Below, one piece after another: positions 26,013-34,921 of a DNA stretch of 64,000 nt. The notes beneath the pieces are model-generated. The model ran no database searches. It was not told the origin of the DNA and saw nothing but the letters and a program-made list of their open reading frames with translations. The stretch's first letter is position 1. Every line of letters starts with the position of its first letter. The position numbers and the translations under genes are program-made. This DNA comes from DATMER01 sp963844885 (GTDB lineage: Bacteria > Acidobacteriota > Thermoanaerobaculia > Multivoradales > UBA5704), in assembly GCA_963844885.1 (NCBI GenBank), contig CAWJQA010000006.1:186001-250000 (forward strand). The letters are read 5' to 3'.

Positions 26013-27088
26013 GCGGGCCTCCCCGCGGGCATCACAGTCCGCAGCCGCTTGAGCCCCAGCATCGCCAGGACGGCGGTCAGGCCCACGATCAGGAAGAAGA
26101 GATAGGACGGCATCCAGTCCCACCACCAGTCCGCGAAGTCCGCGAGCAGGGAGGCGACGAAGAAAGCGCTGCCCACGTAGACCGTGTCGCGCCAGGCGAA
26201 CCGCAGCCCGCCGGCGATGGTCGCGGCACAGGCCACGAGGCCGGCCACCTGGTAGAACGCCTCCACCGTCTCGCGGTCCCACGGCAGCCAGCTCCCCGCG
26301 CCGTTGTGAGCCAGCACCATCAGCGTGAGCAGGACCGCGCTCAGGCCGATGACGCGATGGACCGGCGCCAGCTCGGGGTACTTCCGGTGCGGCACGAAAA
26401 GGGGGACCGCGAAGAGGAGCAGCCCGGGCAGCAGGAAGCACTCCGAACGGCTCAGGGCGTCCGTCCACTCCACGTTGCCCACGGAGATCTGCGCCGCCGC
26501 CCACACCATCGCCGCGATGCCCCCGGCCGCCAGCGGGAGGCGCAGGCCGTAGGCGTAGCCGAGAAGCAGGCCGAACGCACCCCAGGCCAGGTAGGCTCCC
26601 GGCGACGGGGCGAGGTTGAAGATCTTGCCCAGCATCACCACGTTCAGGACCAGGCAGGCGCATGCGAGCAGCGCGAACAGCGAGGCGAAGTAGCCGGTGC
26701 GCTCGCGCCGCGCGGCCAGCTCGGTAGCCACGAGCGCCAGCACGGGCGCGCCGATCAGGACCGCGATCTGGCCCCAGGCCGGCATCTCCCCCCAGATGCG
26801 CCGGAAATACAGGAAGACGCTGATCGCCAGGGCCACGGCACCGAGGAACGACGCGATCCGCAGCCCCAGAGAGAGCCGCTTCTCGCGCTCCCCCACGTCC
26901 ACGTCGAAGCGCTCGGACAGCTCTCCCAGGATGCGCGCGTGGTGGCTCTCCACGGCGGCGCGCTGCCCGCCGGTGAGCGCGAGGACGCCTTCCCGGTCCA
27001 GCTCCGCGAGCTCGTTGCGAAACGCCGCGATGCGGTCGGCGCGCTGCTGGGCGGCCGGCTTCGAGGCCGGGACGATCGGCGTCTCCAT
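26009..27088 (-). CDS. DUF2157 membrane protein
   Basis: The product has 359 residues. A soluble N-terminal region (ADRIAAFRNELAELDREGV and a further helical part to about residue 80) is followed by about eight membrane helices, the DUF2157 plan. The ATG at 27088 is 5 bp after the stop of the DJ-1/PfpI-like gene, and the end overlaps the DUF4824 gene, so three genes form an operon. No enzymatic motif is visible. Confidence 0.82.
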   Translation of the reverse strand: METPIVPASKPAAQQRADRIAAFRNELAELDREGVLALTGGQRAAVESHHARILGELSERFDVDVGEREKRLSLGLRIASFLGAVALAISVFLYFRRIWGEMPAWGQIAVLIGAPVLALVATELAARRERTGYFASLFALLACACLVLNVVMLGKIFNLAPSPGAYLAWGAFGLLLGYAYGLRLPLAAGGIAAMVWAAAQISVGNVEWTDALSRSECFLLPGLLLFAVPLFVPHRKYPELAPVHRVIGLSAVLLTLMVLAHNGAGSWLPWDRETVEAFYQVAGLVACAATIAGGLRFAWRDTVYVGSAFFVASLLADFADWWWDWMPSYLFFLIVGLTAVLAMLGLKRLRTVMPAGRPA

Positions 27089-27093
27089 CCCCT

Positions 27094-27759
27094 TCAGCCC
27101 TCCGTGAGCGGACAGGTGCCGGCGTCCGGGATCGTCCCCTTGACGGGCGGCTTCGGGAAATACTGGGTCGTGACCTGGACCTGCTCGGCCACGGCCTTGC
27201 CGGCGATCAGCTCCACCAGCTTCAGCGCCTCGTCGAGGCCGGACGAGATGCCGCCGCCGGTGACCCGGTTGCGGTCCACCACGAAGCGCGGATGGCCGGC
27301 GGCGACCCGGATCGCGGGGTAGGCCTCGAAGCACGGCAGGAAGGCCCAGTGCGTGGTCGCCTCGTAGCCGTCGAGCAGGCCCGACGCGGCCAGGATCATG
27401 GCGCCTTCGCAGACCGACGCCACCCACTCGGCGTGGACGCTCTGGTCCTGGAGAAACTCCAGGTAGCGGTGGTTGGCCATCGTCCGTCGCAGCTCCGGCA
27501 CGCCGCCGCCGGGCACCCAGAGGAGCTGGAACCGGTGGCCCTTGCGGCGGACCTCGTTGAACGTCGTGTCGGGCAGCAGCTTGAGGCCGTCGCGCGTCGG
27601 GACGGCCGACCGGGTCATGGCGACGAGTTGCGTCGAAACCGCTCTCTCGGGCCACGACCCCTTCATCCAGTTGAAGATCTCCCAGGGCGCCGTCACGTCG
27701 AGCAGATCGACGCCCGGGTAGATCGGGATGGCGATGTCGAAGCGGGGCTTCCCGGCCAT
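27094..27759 (-). CDS. DJ-1/PfpI-family protein
   Basis: The product has 221 residues. FDIAIPIYPGVDLLDVTAPW is the usual start of GlxA/PfpI-type domains. The nucleophile elbow is SVCEGAMILAASGLLDG with its cysteine, followed by TTHW and VVDRNRVTGGGISSGLDEAL. The order is that of isonitrile hydratase and transcription-regulator-associated DJ-1 domains, but there is no DNA-binding domain. Substrate unknown: hydratase or amidase-like chemistry is possible. It heads the operon with the DUF2157 and DUF4824 genes. Confidence 0.85.
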   Translation of the reverse strand: MAGKPRFDIAIPIYPGVDLLDVTAPWEIFNWMKGSWPERAVSTQLVAMTRSAVPTRDGLKLLPDTTFNEVRRKGHRFQLLWVPGGGVPELRRTMANHRYLEFLQDQSVHAEWVASVCEGAMILAASGLLDGYEATTHWAFLPCFEAYPAIRVAAGHPRFVVDRNRVTGGGISSGLDEALKLVELIAGKAVAEQVQVTTQYFPKPPVKGTIPDAGTCPLTEG

Positions 27760-27837
27760 GACACTCTCCCTTCCTCGATGGGGTTTCCTGAAGGGAGGAT
27801 ACCATCCCGCCGCGCTAGAATGGGGTGGACATCCCTT

Positions 27838-28182
27838 ATGAGCCACCGACCGGACGATCCGCCGCCCTTCGACGATGGCGAGTACGCCGTCCTGCAGGTG
27901 CCGGACGCCTGGCACGTGATCTCGCTCGTCTTCTTCGCCGCCGCGCTCGGCGCCCGCTTCCTGGTCGCCTTGCTGCCCTCCGGCCGCGGCATCTTCTACC
28001 GGCCGGTGCTCACCGCCTTCTCCGTGCCGGTCCTGGCCGCGATCGGCCTCCTCTTCGGCCTGGCGGGGCTGCGCCGGCCGGCCAGCCGGAGCGTGGCCCG
28101 CGTCGCGGTCCTGCTCAACCTGATCGTGCTCGGCCTGAGCGCCGTGGCCATCGCGGTTTTCTACTACATCCTGCCGGGTTGA
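27838..28182 (+). CDS. Small membrane protein of unknown function
   Basis: The product has 114 residues with three hydrophobic helices at about 26-45, 55-75 and 88-110, after a charged N-terminal segment (SHRPDDPPPFDDGEYAV). The start ATG 27838 has no clear ribosome binding site, and TAGAAT lies about 20 bp upstream, so the message may have a very short leader. I do not recognise a family. It is divergent from the DJ-1-like gene and convergent with the next gene. Confidence 0.65.
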   Translation: MSHRPDDPPPFDDGEYAVLQVPDAWHVISLVFFAAALGARFLVALLPSGRGIFYRPVLTAFSVPVLAAIGLLFGLAGLRRPASRSVARVAVLLNLIVLGLSAVAIAVFYYILPG

Positions 28183-28194
28183 CGGGCGGTCGCC

Positions 28195-28980
28195 TCACGA
28201 TCCCAGGCGAAGCAGGCTCAAGGCGATCTCGAACACGATCAGGATGACGATGGTCAATTCCAGGAGGACGAGCCGGCGGTCGCGGGCGACGTCGAGCACC
28301 AGCTCGAGGCCCTCCTGGACGGCACGCAGCTTCGATTCCAGAGCCTCGTAGCGGTCCAGCAGGTCGAACTCCGACCGCAGGTCGGCGTAGATGCGGTCCA
28401 TGGCCGGGTCGTCCCAGACCTCGTCCGGCTTGTCCAGGAGGTGGAGGATCGACAGAACCTCGCTGCGGGTCTCAATGGCTTCGGCGATGAAGCGATGGAG
28501 AGGGCTGGTGCGCATGGGGACCGTTCCCCGCTTCTCCATGCCGGCCACCAGGCCCCGCAGGCGGCCGAACAGGGCGTCGACGATCCTTTCGTAATACTCC
28601 ATCGCGGCGCTCTGGGCCACCGTCAGGGCCACGATCCTCGCCCGGCCCGGCGTGAGCTGGTCCAGGGTGAGCCCGCCGGCCGTCACGCTGATCGGCAAGC
28701 CTTCTTCTTCCCGTACGGTGAAGTCCTCGCGCACCACCTCGGCGGTCAGGCTCGGCAGAGCCCGCCTGAGGCGGACGAGCTCCGCTTCGCGGCGCTCCCG
28801 CGGCGTGTCCCGGAACACCACGGCGCCGAACGGGAAAAGAAAGGCTTCCCCACCTGGATCGAAGGCGATCCGTAGCTCGTGAGTTCCGGCCCGGGCGCCG
28901 GAGAAGAGAGCCGCCAGCTCTTTCATGGAGAAGTTCTCCACGAAGGCCATGGCATGGAAGGTGTGGATCTGGGAGCTCAT
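28195..28980 (-). CDS. RMD1/DUF155-family membrane-associated protein
   Basis: The product has 261 residues. GEAFLFPFGAVVFRD near residue 50 and the central ALTVAQSAAMEYYERIVD are the main DUF155 blocks, and the chain ends with a C-terminal membrane helix (LELTIVILIVFEIALSLL). The order matches the RMD1/Sif2 family, known in yeast and widespread in bacteria without a clear role there. It starts 8 bp after the stop of the upstream gene on the same strand, so they may be co-transcribed. Confidence 0.85.
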   Translation of the reverse strand: MSSQIHTFHAMAFVENFSMKELAALFSGARAGTHELRIAFDPGGEAFLFPFGAVVFRDTPRERREAELVRLRRALPSLTAEVVREDFTVREEEGLPISVTAGGLTLDQLTPGRARIVALTVAQSAAMEYYERIVDALFGRLRGLVAGMEKRGTVPMRTSPLHRFIAEAIETRSEVLSILHLLDKPDEVWDDPAMDRIYADLRSEFDLLDRYEALESKLRAVQEGLELVLDVARDRRLVLLELTIVILIVFEIALSLLRLGS

Positions 28981-28988
28981 GACCGATT

Positions 28989-29612
28989 CTAGACCTCGCC
29001 CTTCCCCTCCACCACGATCCCGAGCGTCAGCTCGCCGAAGGGGATCGCCAGGGTCGGCTGCCCGGCCTCGTTGACCGTTCCGGCCGGCTTCTCCACGCGA
29101 TCGACCGGGAAGAGCGCCAGCGTCGCGGGATGGTGGGTGTGGCTGGCCTTGGTGCTGAGAGCGTAGAGATCGTCCGGCCCGGGGACCGCTGCCGGACCGG
29201 GGTCGTCCGCCGCCGGGACCAGCAGGAAGAAATCGCGCCAGGCCGAGACGCCCATGTGGTTGCCGTCCGCGGGCTCGATGGCGTAGCGCAGTGTATAGAG
29301 GCCGGCGGCGATCTTCTGGCCCTTGTAGTCGGTCCAGTCCGAGGCCAGACGGACCACGCCGGCCAGGGCTCCGGGGGTGAGCCGGCCGAACGCGATCCCC
29401 AGCCCCTCACGGGCCTCACCCAGCGGCGGCGAGGATCTCGGCCAGACCTCCAGACCGCCGGCCTTCACGCCCTCCGGAACCAGCTCGGAGCGCAGCGCCG
29501 CGGTCAGATCCGCGGGCGGCGGCCCCGCGGTCTCTATTGCCGGCGGAGCGGCGGCCGCGGTTGAGGCGGCGAGGGCGAGGACAAGAAACGGAAGGCAGCG
29601 GAGGGCTCGCAT
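28989..29612 (-). CDS. Exported protein of unknown function (DUF2911-like)
   Basis: The product has 207 residues with a signal peptide ending near residue 22 (ASTAAAAPP). The central SDWTDYKGQKIAAGLYTLRY and the HTHHPATLALFP stretch resemble small periplasmic DUF2911-like proteins, where a beta-sandwich fold is expected, but the match is by eye. No catalytic residues stand out apart from the HTHH cluster. It lies just upstream of the RMD1-like gene. Confidence 0.65.
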   Translation of the reverse strand: MRALRCLPFLVLALAASTAAAAPPAIETAGPPPADLTAALRSELVPEGVKAGGLEVWPRSSPPLGEAREGLGIAFGRLTPGALAGVVRLASDWTDYKGQKIAAGLYTLRYAIEPADGNHMGVSAWRDFFLLVPAADDPGPAAVPGPDDLYALSTKASHTHHPATLALFPVDRVEKPAGTVNEAGQPTLAIPFGELTLGIVVEGKGEV

Positions 29613-29720
29613 GCCCGAAGGCTACGCCAACCGCGCGGGCGCGGGTAGCCCCCGCCGCCCGCGTGAGGGAAACCGGGAGCGGCGGCCGTCTTAAGGATTG
29701 GCATAGCGCCAACGCCTAGC

Positions 29721-29763
29721 GGGGACGAGGCGGGCTTCCGAGGCCTCCCGTCCCCGTCTTTTT
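29721..29763 (+). terminator. Terminator-like hairpin facing the plus strand
   Basis: GGGGAC at 29721 pairs with GTCCCC at 29750-29755 around an inner GAGGC/GCCTC stem, followed by GTC and five T residues. The T run is on the plus strand, yet no annotated plus-strand gene lies upstream. It may also help end the minus-strand regulator gene at 29776. Confidence 0.45.
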
Positions 29764-29775
29764 CAGATCCTTGGG

Positions 29776-30968
29776 CTAAGTCCGTTCCGGTACCAGGGCT
29801 CTGCCCGTGAGCTCCTTCTCCATCGCCGCGAGCTCTTCCTGGGCCTCCGACAGGTTCGCCTTCGTGCGGTCCAGGACCAGCAGCAGGAACATCCGGCCGT
29901 CCGAGCCCACGGGGCGCAGCAGGTAATAGCGCCGGTGCGCGGTGAGGAGCATCTCCTCCACCGCGTCCTTGAGGCCGATCGTGGCTTCGACGCGTGGCTT
30001 CTGGCGGGCGAGCTCCGCGGTGGCCCGGGCGACCACCTCCACGTCCACACCCTTCGAGCCGATGGCGGCGGCGATCAGGCGGCCGTTGGCGGTCTCCACG
30101 AGGAGGGTGGCGAGGGATCCCTCCACCGCCCTTCCCGTTCCAGAGCCTCGCGGACGGTCTCGGTCCGCTCCGCAGCCACGAGCGGATCGCCGCCAAGGGC
30201 CCTGGCGGGCTGGACGGCGCCGCCGTCCTGGGAGAGCAGGGCCTCGATGGCGGCGTCGGTCTCCTGGGCGATTCCCGGCAGGTGGGGCGCGTGGCGCTCC
30301 CGCTCGTCCTTGAGGCGCATTCCTTCCATCAGGAGGTAGTGCAGCCCGCTCTCCAGCTCCGGCCCCGTGACCGGACAGCCGTCGGAGATCTCGATGTCCG
30401 CGTGCTCCCAGGTGACGATATCCAGGGCCGCGGCCTGGCCTGTGTCCCCTTCGGTTTGATCCCCTATCAACTGGGCCCCCACCAGCCTGCCGCCCCGGAA
30501 GAAGAGCCGGCCGGCCTGCTCGCCGGTGGTCACGCCGAGGGTGCAGGTCTTCCGCTCGATCTCCAGGAGTTGGAGGAAGGAGGAGAGGCTGATGTTCTCC
30601 ACCCGCCCCTTGACGCTCTGGCGCAGCATGTCCGAAGCCTTCTCCTTCAGCACGCCGAGGTCGAAAGGCTTCTCCAGGAAGTCCAGGCCCTGGCCCAGGC
30701 GGGCGCTGTCGGCCGCGTAGGCGGTCATGACGATGACCGGCAGGTGCGGGAAGCTGCGGCGAAGCCAGGCCATCAGCTCGAAGCCGTCCATTCCGGGCAT
30801 CCGCAGGTCGGTCACCACCAGGTCGACCTTTTCGGACTCCAGGATGGCCACGGCCTCTCCGCCGCTCGTGGCGGTGGTGGCCTTGATGCCGCGGCGGCGG
30901 TCGGCCAACGCCTCGGACAGGGCGAAGAGCACCGCGGGCTCGTCGTCGACGATGAGGATCTTCTTCAC
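29776..30968 (-). CDS. Response regulator with REC, PATAN (DUF4388) and Roadblock/LC7 domains (one frameshift)
   Basis: The GTG at 30968 begins VKKILIVDDEP. The receiver covers about residues 1-118, with the phospho-acceptor in LVVTDLRMPG and the lysine in FLEKPFD. A PATAN/DUF4388 domain follows (LSSFLQLLEIERKTCTLGV, GRLFFRGGRLVGAQ). One base missing near 30130 shifts the frame: the other frame gives VEGSLATLLVETANGRLIAA and MFLLLVLDRTKANL, a Roadblock/LC7 domain. Such parts are used in polarity and motility switches with small GTPases such as MglA. No GTPase gene lies nearby. It is divergent from the LysM/FecR gene. Confidence 0.82.
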
Positions 30969-31065
30969 AGCACAAGTCTGTCGCGCCGGGGTGGCGTCCG
31001 TCAACGGAGATCCCGGCCGGGCGGTGTTGGGCTAAGATGGACACCTTCTGTTCGGAGGTCGAGCC

Positions 31066-32889
31066 ATGCTTCTCCGATCCCTTCCGTTCGCCGGGCTCTG
31101 TCTGATCCTGTCCGCCGCCGGGCCTCTCGGTGCCCAGACTCCGGCCGCGCCGGAAAACCTGGAGACGGGATGGCACATCGTGCGCCCGGGAGACACGCTG
31201 GAGGATCTGGCCTCCCGCTACCTGGGTTCCAGCGAGCTCTGGAAACGGCTTGCGGAGCTCAACCGCAATATCCTCAATCCCGACCGGATCGAGCCCGGGC
31301 AGCGCGTCAGGGTGCTGATCCCGATGCGCGGGTCGCTTCCCATAGCCCGCATCAACCGCGTCTCGCGCAAGGTCGAGGAGCAGCCGCAGCCGAACCCCTG
31401 GAACGAGGCGCGCCCCGGCGACCTGCTGGTCGAGAGGGACGCGGTCCGGACCTATCGCGCGTCCTCGGCGGTGATGGACTTCCGGGACGGCACGAGTCTC
31501 ATGGTCACCGAGGACTCGCTGGTCGTCCTCAACCGCGCCTCCAACCGTCTCCAGGGCGCACCCACACACACGGTGGAGATCGTGGAGGGGCAGGCCGACG
31601 TGGAGATCGGCATCCCCCGGATGGCATCCGTTGAGACGGCCCGACCCCAGGTCGAGATCGTGCTCGGCAATACCCGGGCGCGGTCGAAGCCGGCGCCGGC
31701 CGGTGGCTCGCAGTCCCGCGCCCGCAAGGCCGAAGGGGGCGGCGCCAAGGTCATGATCTACGGCGGCACCGGCGAGGTGGAGGCCGGCGGCGCCAAGGTC
31801 CAGGTGCCGCAGGGGATGGGGACGTCCGTGGAAAAGGAAGGCCCTCCCGGACCGCCCGAGCCGCTGCTGCCCGCACCGCGCCTCACCTACCCCGCCGACG
31901 GCGGCACGGCCGTCTGCGTCAACCCCCGGCTGGACTGGGAGGCGGTGCCGGAGTCGGCCTCCTACACCGTGGAGGTCTGCCGCGATCCGGCCTGCGCCGA
32001 GCTGGTGGAGAGGGCCGCCGGAGTGAACGGTACGGAATGGCGGGCCGCGGCGCTACCGGCGGGCGCTGCCGGAGAATACCACTGGCGGGTCACGGCCCGC
32101 AGCCGCTCCGGCCTCGACGGCTACCCGAGCGCGACCTCGACGGTAGTCGTCCGGCCGGGCGAGGCGGACCTGACAGCCCCCTCGGGAACGCTGCGGATCA
32201 CGGGCACCACCGTCCGCATCGGCGACAAGCTCTACGTCCCGCCGGCCGTGGGCCTGGACGTGCAGGCCGCGGACGGCGGCAGCGGCCTCTCCGGCTGGCA
32301 GCCGGTGATCGACGGCAAGGAGACGGAGATGGCGGCCTGGAAGGGCCCCTGGACGAACGGCCCGCACACCGCCGGAGTCACGGCGCTCGACATCTGCGGC
32401 AACCGCGGCCCGATCGAGCCGGTCTCCTTCATCGTCGACGCGGCGCCCCCGGCGCTCTCCTGGAGGCCGGAGGGTCCACCGCCGGAGCAGTTCCGCTCCC
32501 GGCGCGGCCTGCGCCTGCGCCGCGGCAAGCCCGGGGACACGCCGGGGCTGCTCTGGGCACCGAGCGACCCCACGGCCCGGCTGCGCTGGGACGACAAGTG
32601 GTCCTCCGCCCCGGCCGGCACCCTGCATCAGACCGCCGAGGTGAAGAGCGACATCCCCACCATCTTCGTGCGCCTGGAAGGTGTGCGGCTGCTGTCGGAG
32701 GGAAAACCCCTTCCCACCGGCGACGGCAGGGTGATCCGCTTCGACGCCGCCGACGGCGGCTCGCGGGTGATCCGCTTGACCCTGAAGACCCGCAGCACCG
32801 CGGGCGGCCCCGTCCTGGAGGTGGAGGCGGAGGACGGCGTGGGCAACACCAGCCGGCAGGAGCTGAAGATCGAGCGGGCGGCGCTGTAA
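31066..32889 (+). CDS. Exported LysM and FecR-domain protein
   Basis: The product has 607 residues with a signal peptide to about residue 23. A LysM domain lies at about 35-85 (GWHIVRPGDTLEDLASRYLG and NILNPDRIEPGQRV), followed by a FecR-like beta domain (PGDLLVERDAVRT, GTSLMVTEDSLVVLN, VEIVEGQADVEIG). Then come fibronectin-like segments with LDWEAVPESASYTVEVC and VSFIVDAAPPALSW. It should sit in the periplasm or at the cell surface and bind peptidoglycan through LysM. It lies between signalling genes, which suggests an envelope-sensing role, but that is inference. Confidence 0.85.
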   Translation: MLLRSLPFAGLCLILSAAGPLGAQTPAAPENLETGWHIVRPGDTLEDLASRYLGSSELWKRLAELNRNILNPDRIEPGQRVRVLIPMRGSLPIARINRVSRKVEEQPQPNPWNEARPGDLLVERDAVRTYRASSAVMDFRDGTSLMVTEDSLVVLNRASNRLQGAPTHTVEIVEGQADVEIGIPRMASVETARPQVEIVLGNTRARSKPAPAGGSQSRARKAEGGGAKVMIYGGTGEVEAGGAKVQVPQGMGTSVEKEGPPGPPEPLLPAPRLTYPADGGTAVCVNPRLDWEAVPESASYTVEVCRDPACAELVERAAGVNGTEWRAAALPAGAAGEYHWRVTARSRSGLDGYPSATSTVVVRPGEADLTAPSGTLRITGTTVRIGDKLYVPPAVGLDVQAADGGSGLSGWQPVIDGKETEMAAWKGPWTNGPHTAGVTALDICGNRGPIEPVSFIVDAAPPALSWRPEGPPPEQFRSRRGLRLRRGKPGDTPGLLWAPSDPTARLRWDDKWSSAPAGTLHQTAEVKSDIPTIFVRLEGVRLLSEGKPLPTGDGRVIRFDAADGGSRVIRLTLKTRSTAGGPVLEVEAEDGVGNTSRQELKIERAAL

Positions 32890-32895
32890 GGCACC

Positions 32896-34869
32896 CTACC
32901 GCTGCGCCCGGGTGAACGGTACCGTCCGGGTGCGCGGGGGCAGCCGTTGCGTCGCCACGGCCGCGGAGTGCGCCGCCAGCGACTCGCGGGTGAGGTCGAG
33001 CGACCAGCGGTACTGGTGGCTCGCCGTGATCTCCTCCAGCCGGGCGGCGACGGCGCCGGCGTCCCCTGGTCGGAGGGCCTCGTCCTTCTCGAGGAGGCTG
33101 AGGACCAGGCGGTCGAGCTCGATGGGCAGGTCCGGCACGGTGCGGGAGAGCGGCGGCACCATCCGCAGCAGGGTGGCGCGGACGATCTCCGACGGCGTGC
33201 TGCCGGAGAAGGGGTGGATGCCGCGCAGGGCGCGGTAGAGGATCACCCCGAGGGCGAACAGATCGCCGGCCTTGCCGTACTCTCCCCTCTCCAGCGTCTC
33301 GGGCGGCACGTAGCCCGGGGTCCCGACCACCTGCTTGCCGCTCTCGGCCGTGGCGAGCAGCTCGGCGATGCCGAAGTCCGAGACCTGGATGGTGCCGTCC
33401 CAGCCGAGGAGCACGTTGGCGGGCTTGATGTCCCGATGCACGATGCCTTGGGAATGGGCCGCCTCCAGCGCGCGGGCGATGGCCGCGCCCAAAGGTGCCG
33501 CCCGGGCCGGGCTCATGCGGCCCTGCTGCCAGAAGAGGGTCTCGAGGTTGACGCCGTCGACCAGCCCCATGGCGATGAACGCCCCTTCCGGCGAATCCTC
33601 CAGGTCGTAGACCGGAACCACGTGCGGATGGCTGAGGCGGGCGAGCGTCACCGCCTCCCGTAGCAGCGTGCTCAGGAGCTGGCGGCGCTTCTCGGACTCG
33701 ACGCCGGCCTCCAGGCGCACGGTCTTGAGCGCCACGGGCCGCTGCAGCTTGGGGTCCCACCCGCGGAACACGCTTCCCATGGCGCCCGTCCCCAGCGGCT
33801 CGACCACCTGGTAGCGGCCCAGGAAGACGTTGTCGAGCAGGCTGCGGTCGGTGAGGCTCCGTTCCAGCGCCTCGAAGGACCGGCGCAGCGCGCCGATCTC
33901 GTCTCCGCCCTGCGGCTCCTGGGAGGCGGCGGGCAGACGGGCCAGCCGGCGCTGCGCCTCCACCAGCTCGCGGACCGGACGGACGATCCCCCTCCAGGCG
34001 AAGACGGAGAGCGCTCCGATCAGAGCCAGCGCGGCAGCGATCGCCAGCAGCGACCGCCGCCGCAGGAGGATCGCCAACGCCTCGGCCACGCGGGCCGGCT
34101 GGCGGGAGATCACCACCCACTCACTGTCCGGAATCGGAGCGTAGGCGCCCAGGATCTCCTCCCCGTCCGCCTTGCGGAAGCGCCCGGCGCCGGAAATCAG
34201 GCCGCTCAGGGCGTTCTTCACCAACCCATCCGGAAAACCCTCGAGATCGGAGGCCGTGCCCAGGAGCACCCGCCCCTGGCGATCGGCCACCAGGAGGTCC
34301 GCCTCGGCGCCGAGTGACCCCAGGGCCGCAAGGTCGCGCAGGTTCCCGCCGTCGTAGACCAGGCGCAGCAGGCCCGCGCCGTTCGGCAGCGGCACGGTCA
34401 GCCGCATCGTCAGCTCCCGGCCGCCAGCGGAGCCGGCCGAGGACACCGCGACGAGCGACGAGCGGTAGTCCAGCGCCTGTACGGCGGCGACGCGCTGCTG
34501 GACTCCCCGGAGCTGCGCCTGGATCACCCGCTCGCCCCGGGGATCGGTCACCTCCACGGCGAGCACCCCGAGGTCCGCCCAGGCCGTGAGATTGCCGGCC
34601 AGAAAGCTGCGGGCCTCGGGCGACCGGGGGTCCGTCAGCGCCGCGTTCGAGGCCGCGCCACGGGCCAGGGCGGCGCGCGTGGAGACGAACGCCGACACCT
34701 GCACGGCCGCCGACTGCGCCGCCACCAGGTGCGTGTGCAGAACCTGGCCGACCATGGCGTCGCGGTTCAGGTCCACCAGGCCGAACGACGAGACCGCCAG
34801 CGGCAGCAGGCCGACCGCCGCGAGCCCCAGGGCGACCCGGCTCAGGAGGGAGAGTTGAGGGATTCGCAT
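32896..34869 (-). CDS. Hanks-type Ser/Thr kinase with extracytoplasmic sensor and HAMP-like region
   Basis: The product has 657 residues. An N-terminal membrane helix, a Cache-like outer domain of about 220 residues and a second helix (SLLAIAAALALIGALSVFAW) lead to a HAMP-like linker. The kinase is C-terminal, starting at about residue 350: glycine loop LGTGAMGSVFRGW, lysine in VALKTVRLE, catalytic HRDIKPANVLLGWD, DFG in VSDFGIAE, and GTPGYVPPETL. All key residues are present. Most bacterial kinases of this type have the kinase first and the sensor last, so this reversed order, like that of chemoreceptors and histidine kinases, is notable. It converges on the LysM/FecR gene. Confidence 0.9.
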   Translation of the reverse strand: MRIPQLSLLSRVALGLAAVGLLPLAVSSFGLVDLNRDAMVGQVLHTHLVAAQSAAVQVSAFVSTRAALARGAASNAALTDPRSPEARSFLAGNLTAWADLGVLAVEVTDPRGERVIQAQLRGVQQRVAAVQALDYRSSLVAVSSAGSAGGRELTMRLTVPLPNGAGLLRLVYDGGNLRDLAALGSLGAEADLLVADRQGRVLLGTASDLEGFPDGLVKNALSGLISGAGRFRKADGEEILGAYAPIPDSEWVVISRQPARVAEALAILLRRRSLLAIAAALALIGALSVFAWRGIVRPVRELVEAQRRLARLPAASQEPQGGDEIGALRRSFEALERSLTDRSLLDNVFLGRYQVVEPLGTGAMGSVFRGWDPKLQRPVALKTVRLEAGVESEKRRQLLSTLLREAVTLARLSHPHVVPVYDLEDSPEGAFIAMGLVDGVNLETLFWQQGRMSPARAAPLGAAIARALEAAHSQGIVHRDIKPANVLLGWDGTIQVSDFGIAELLATAESGKQVVGTPGYVPPETLERGEYGKAGDLFALGVILYRALRGIHPFSGSTPSEIVRATLLRMVPPLSRTVPDLPIELDRLVLSLLEKDEALRPGDAGAVAARLEEITASHQYRWSLDLTRESLAAHSAAVATQRLPPRTRTVPFTRAQR

Positions 34870-34921
34870 GCCTGAACAGATCGAACGCGGCTATGCTAGC
34901 GGGGAGGAGTTACGACGAGGA

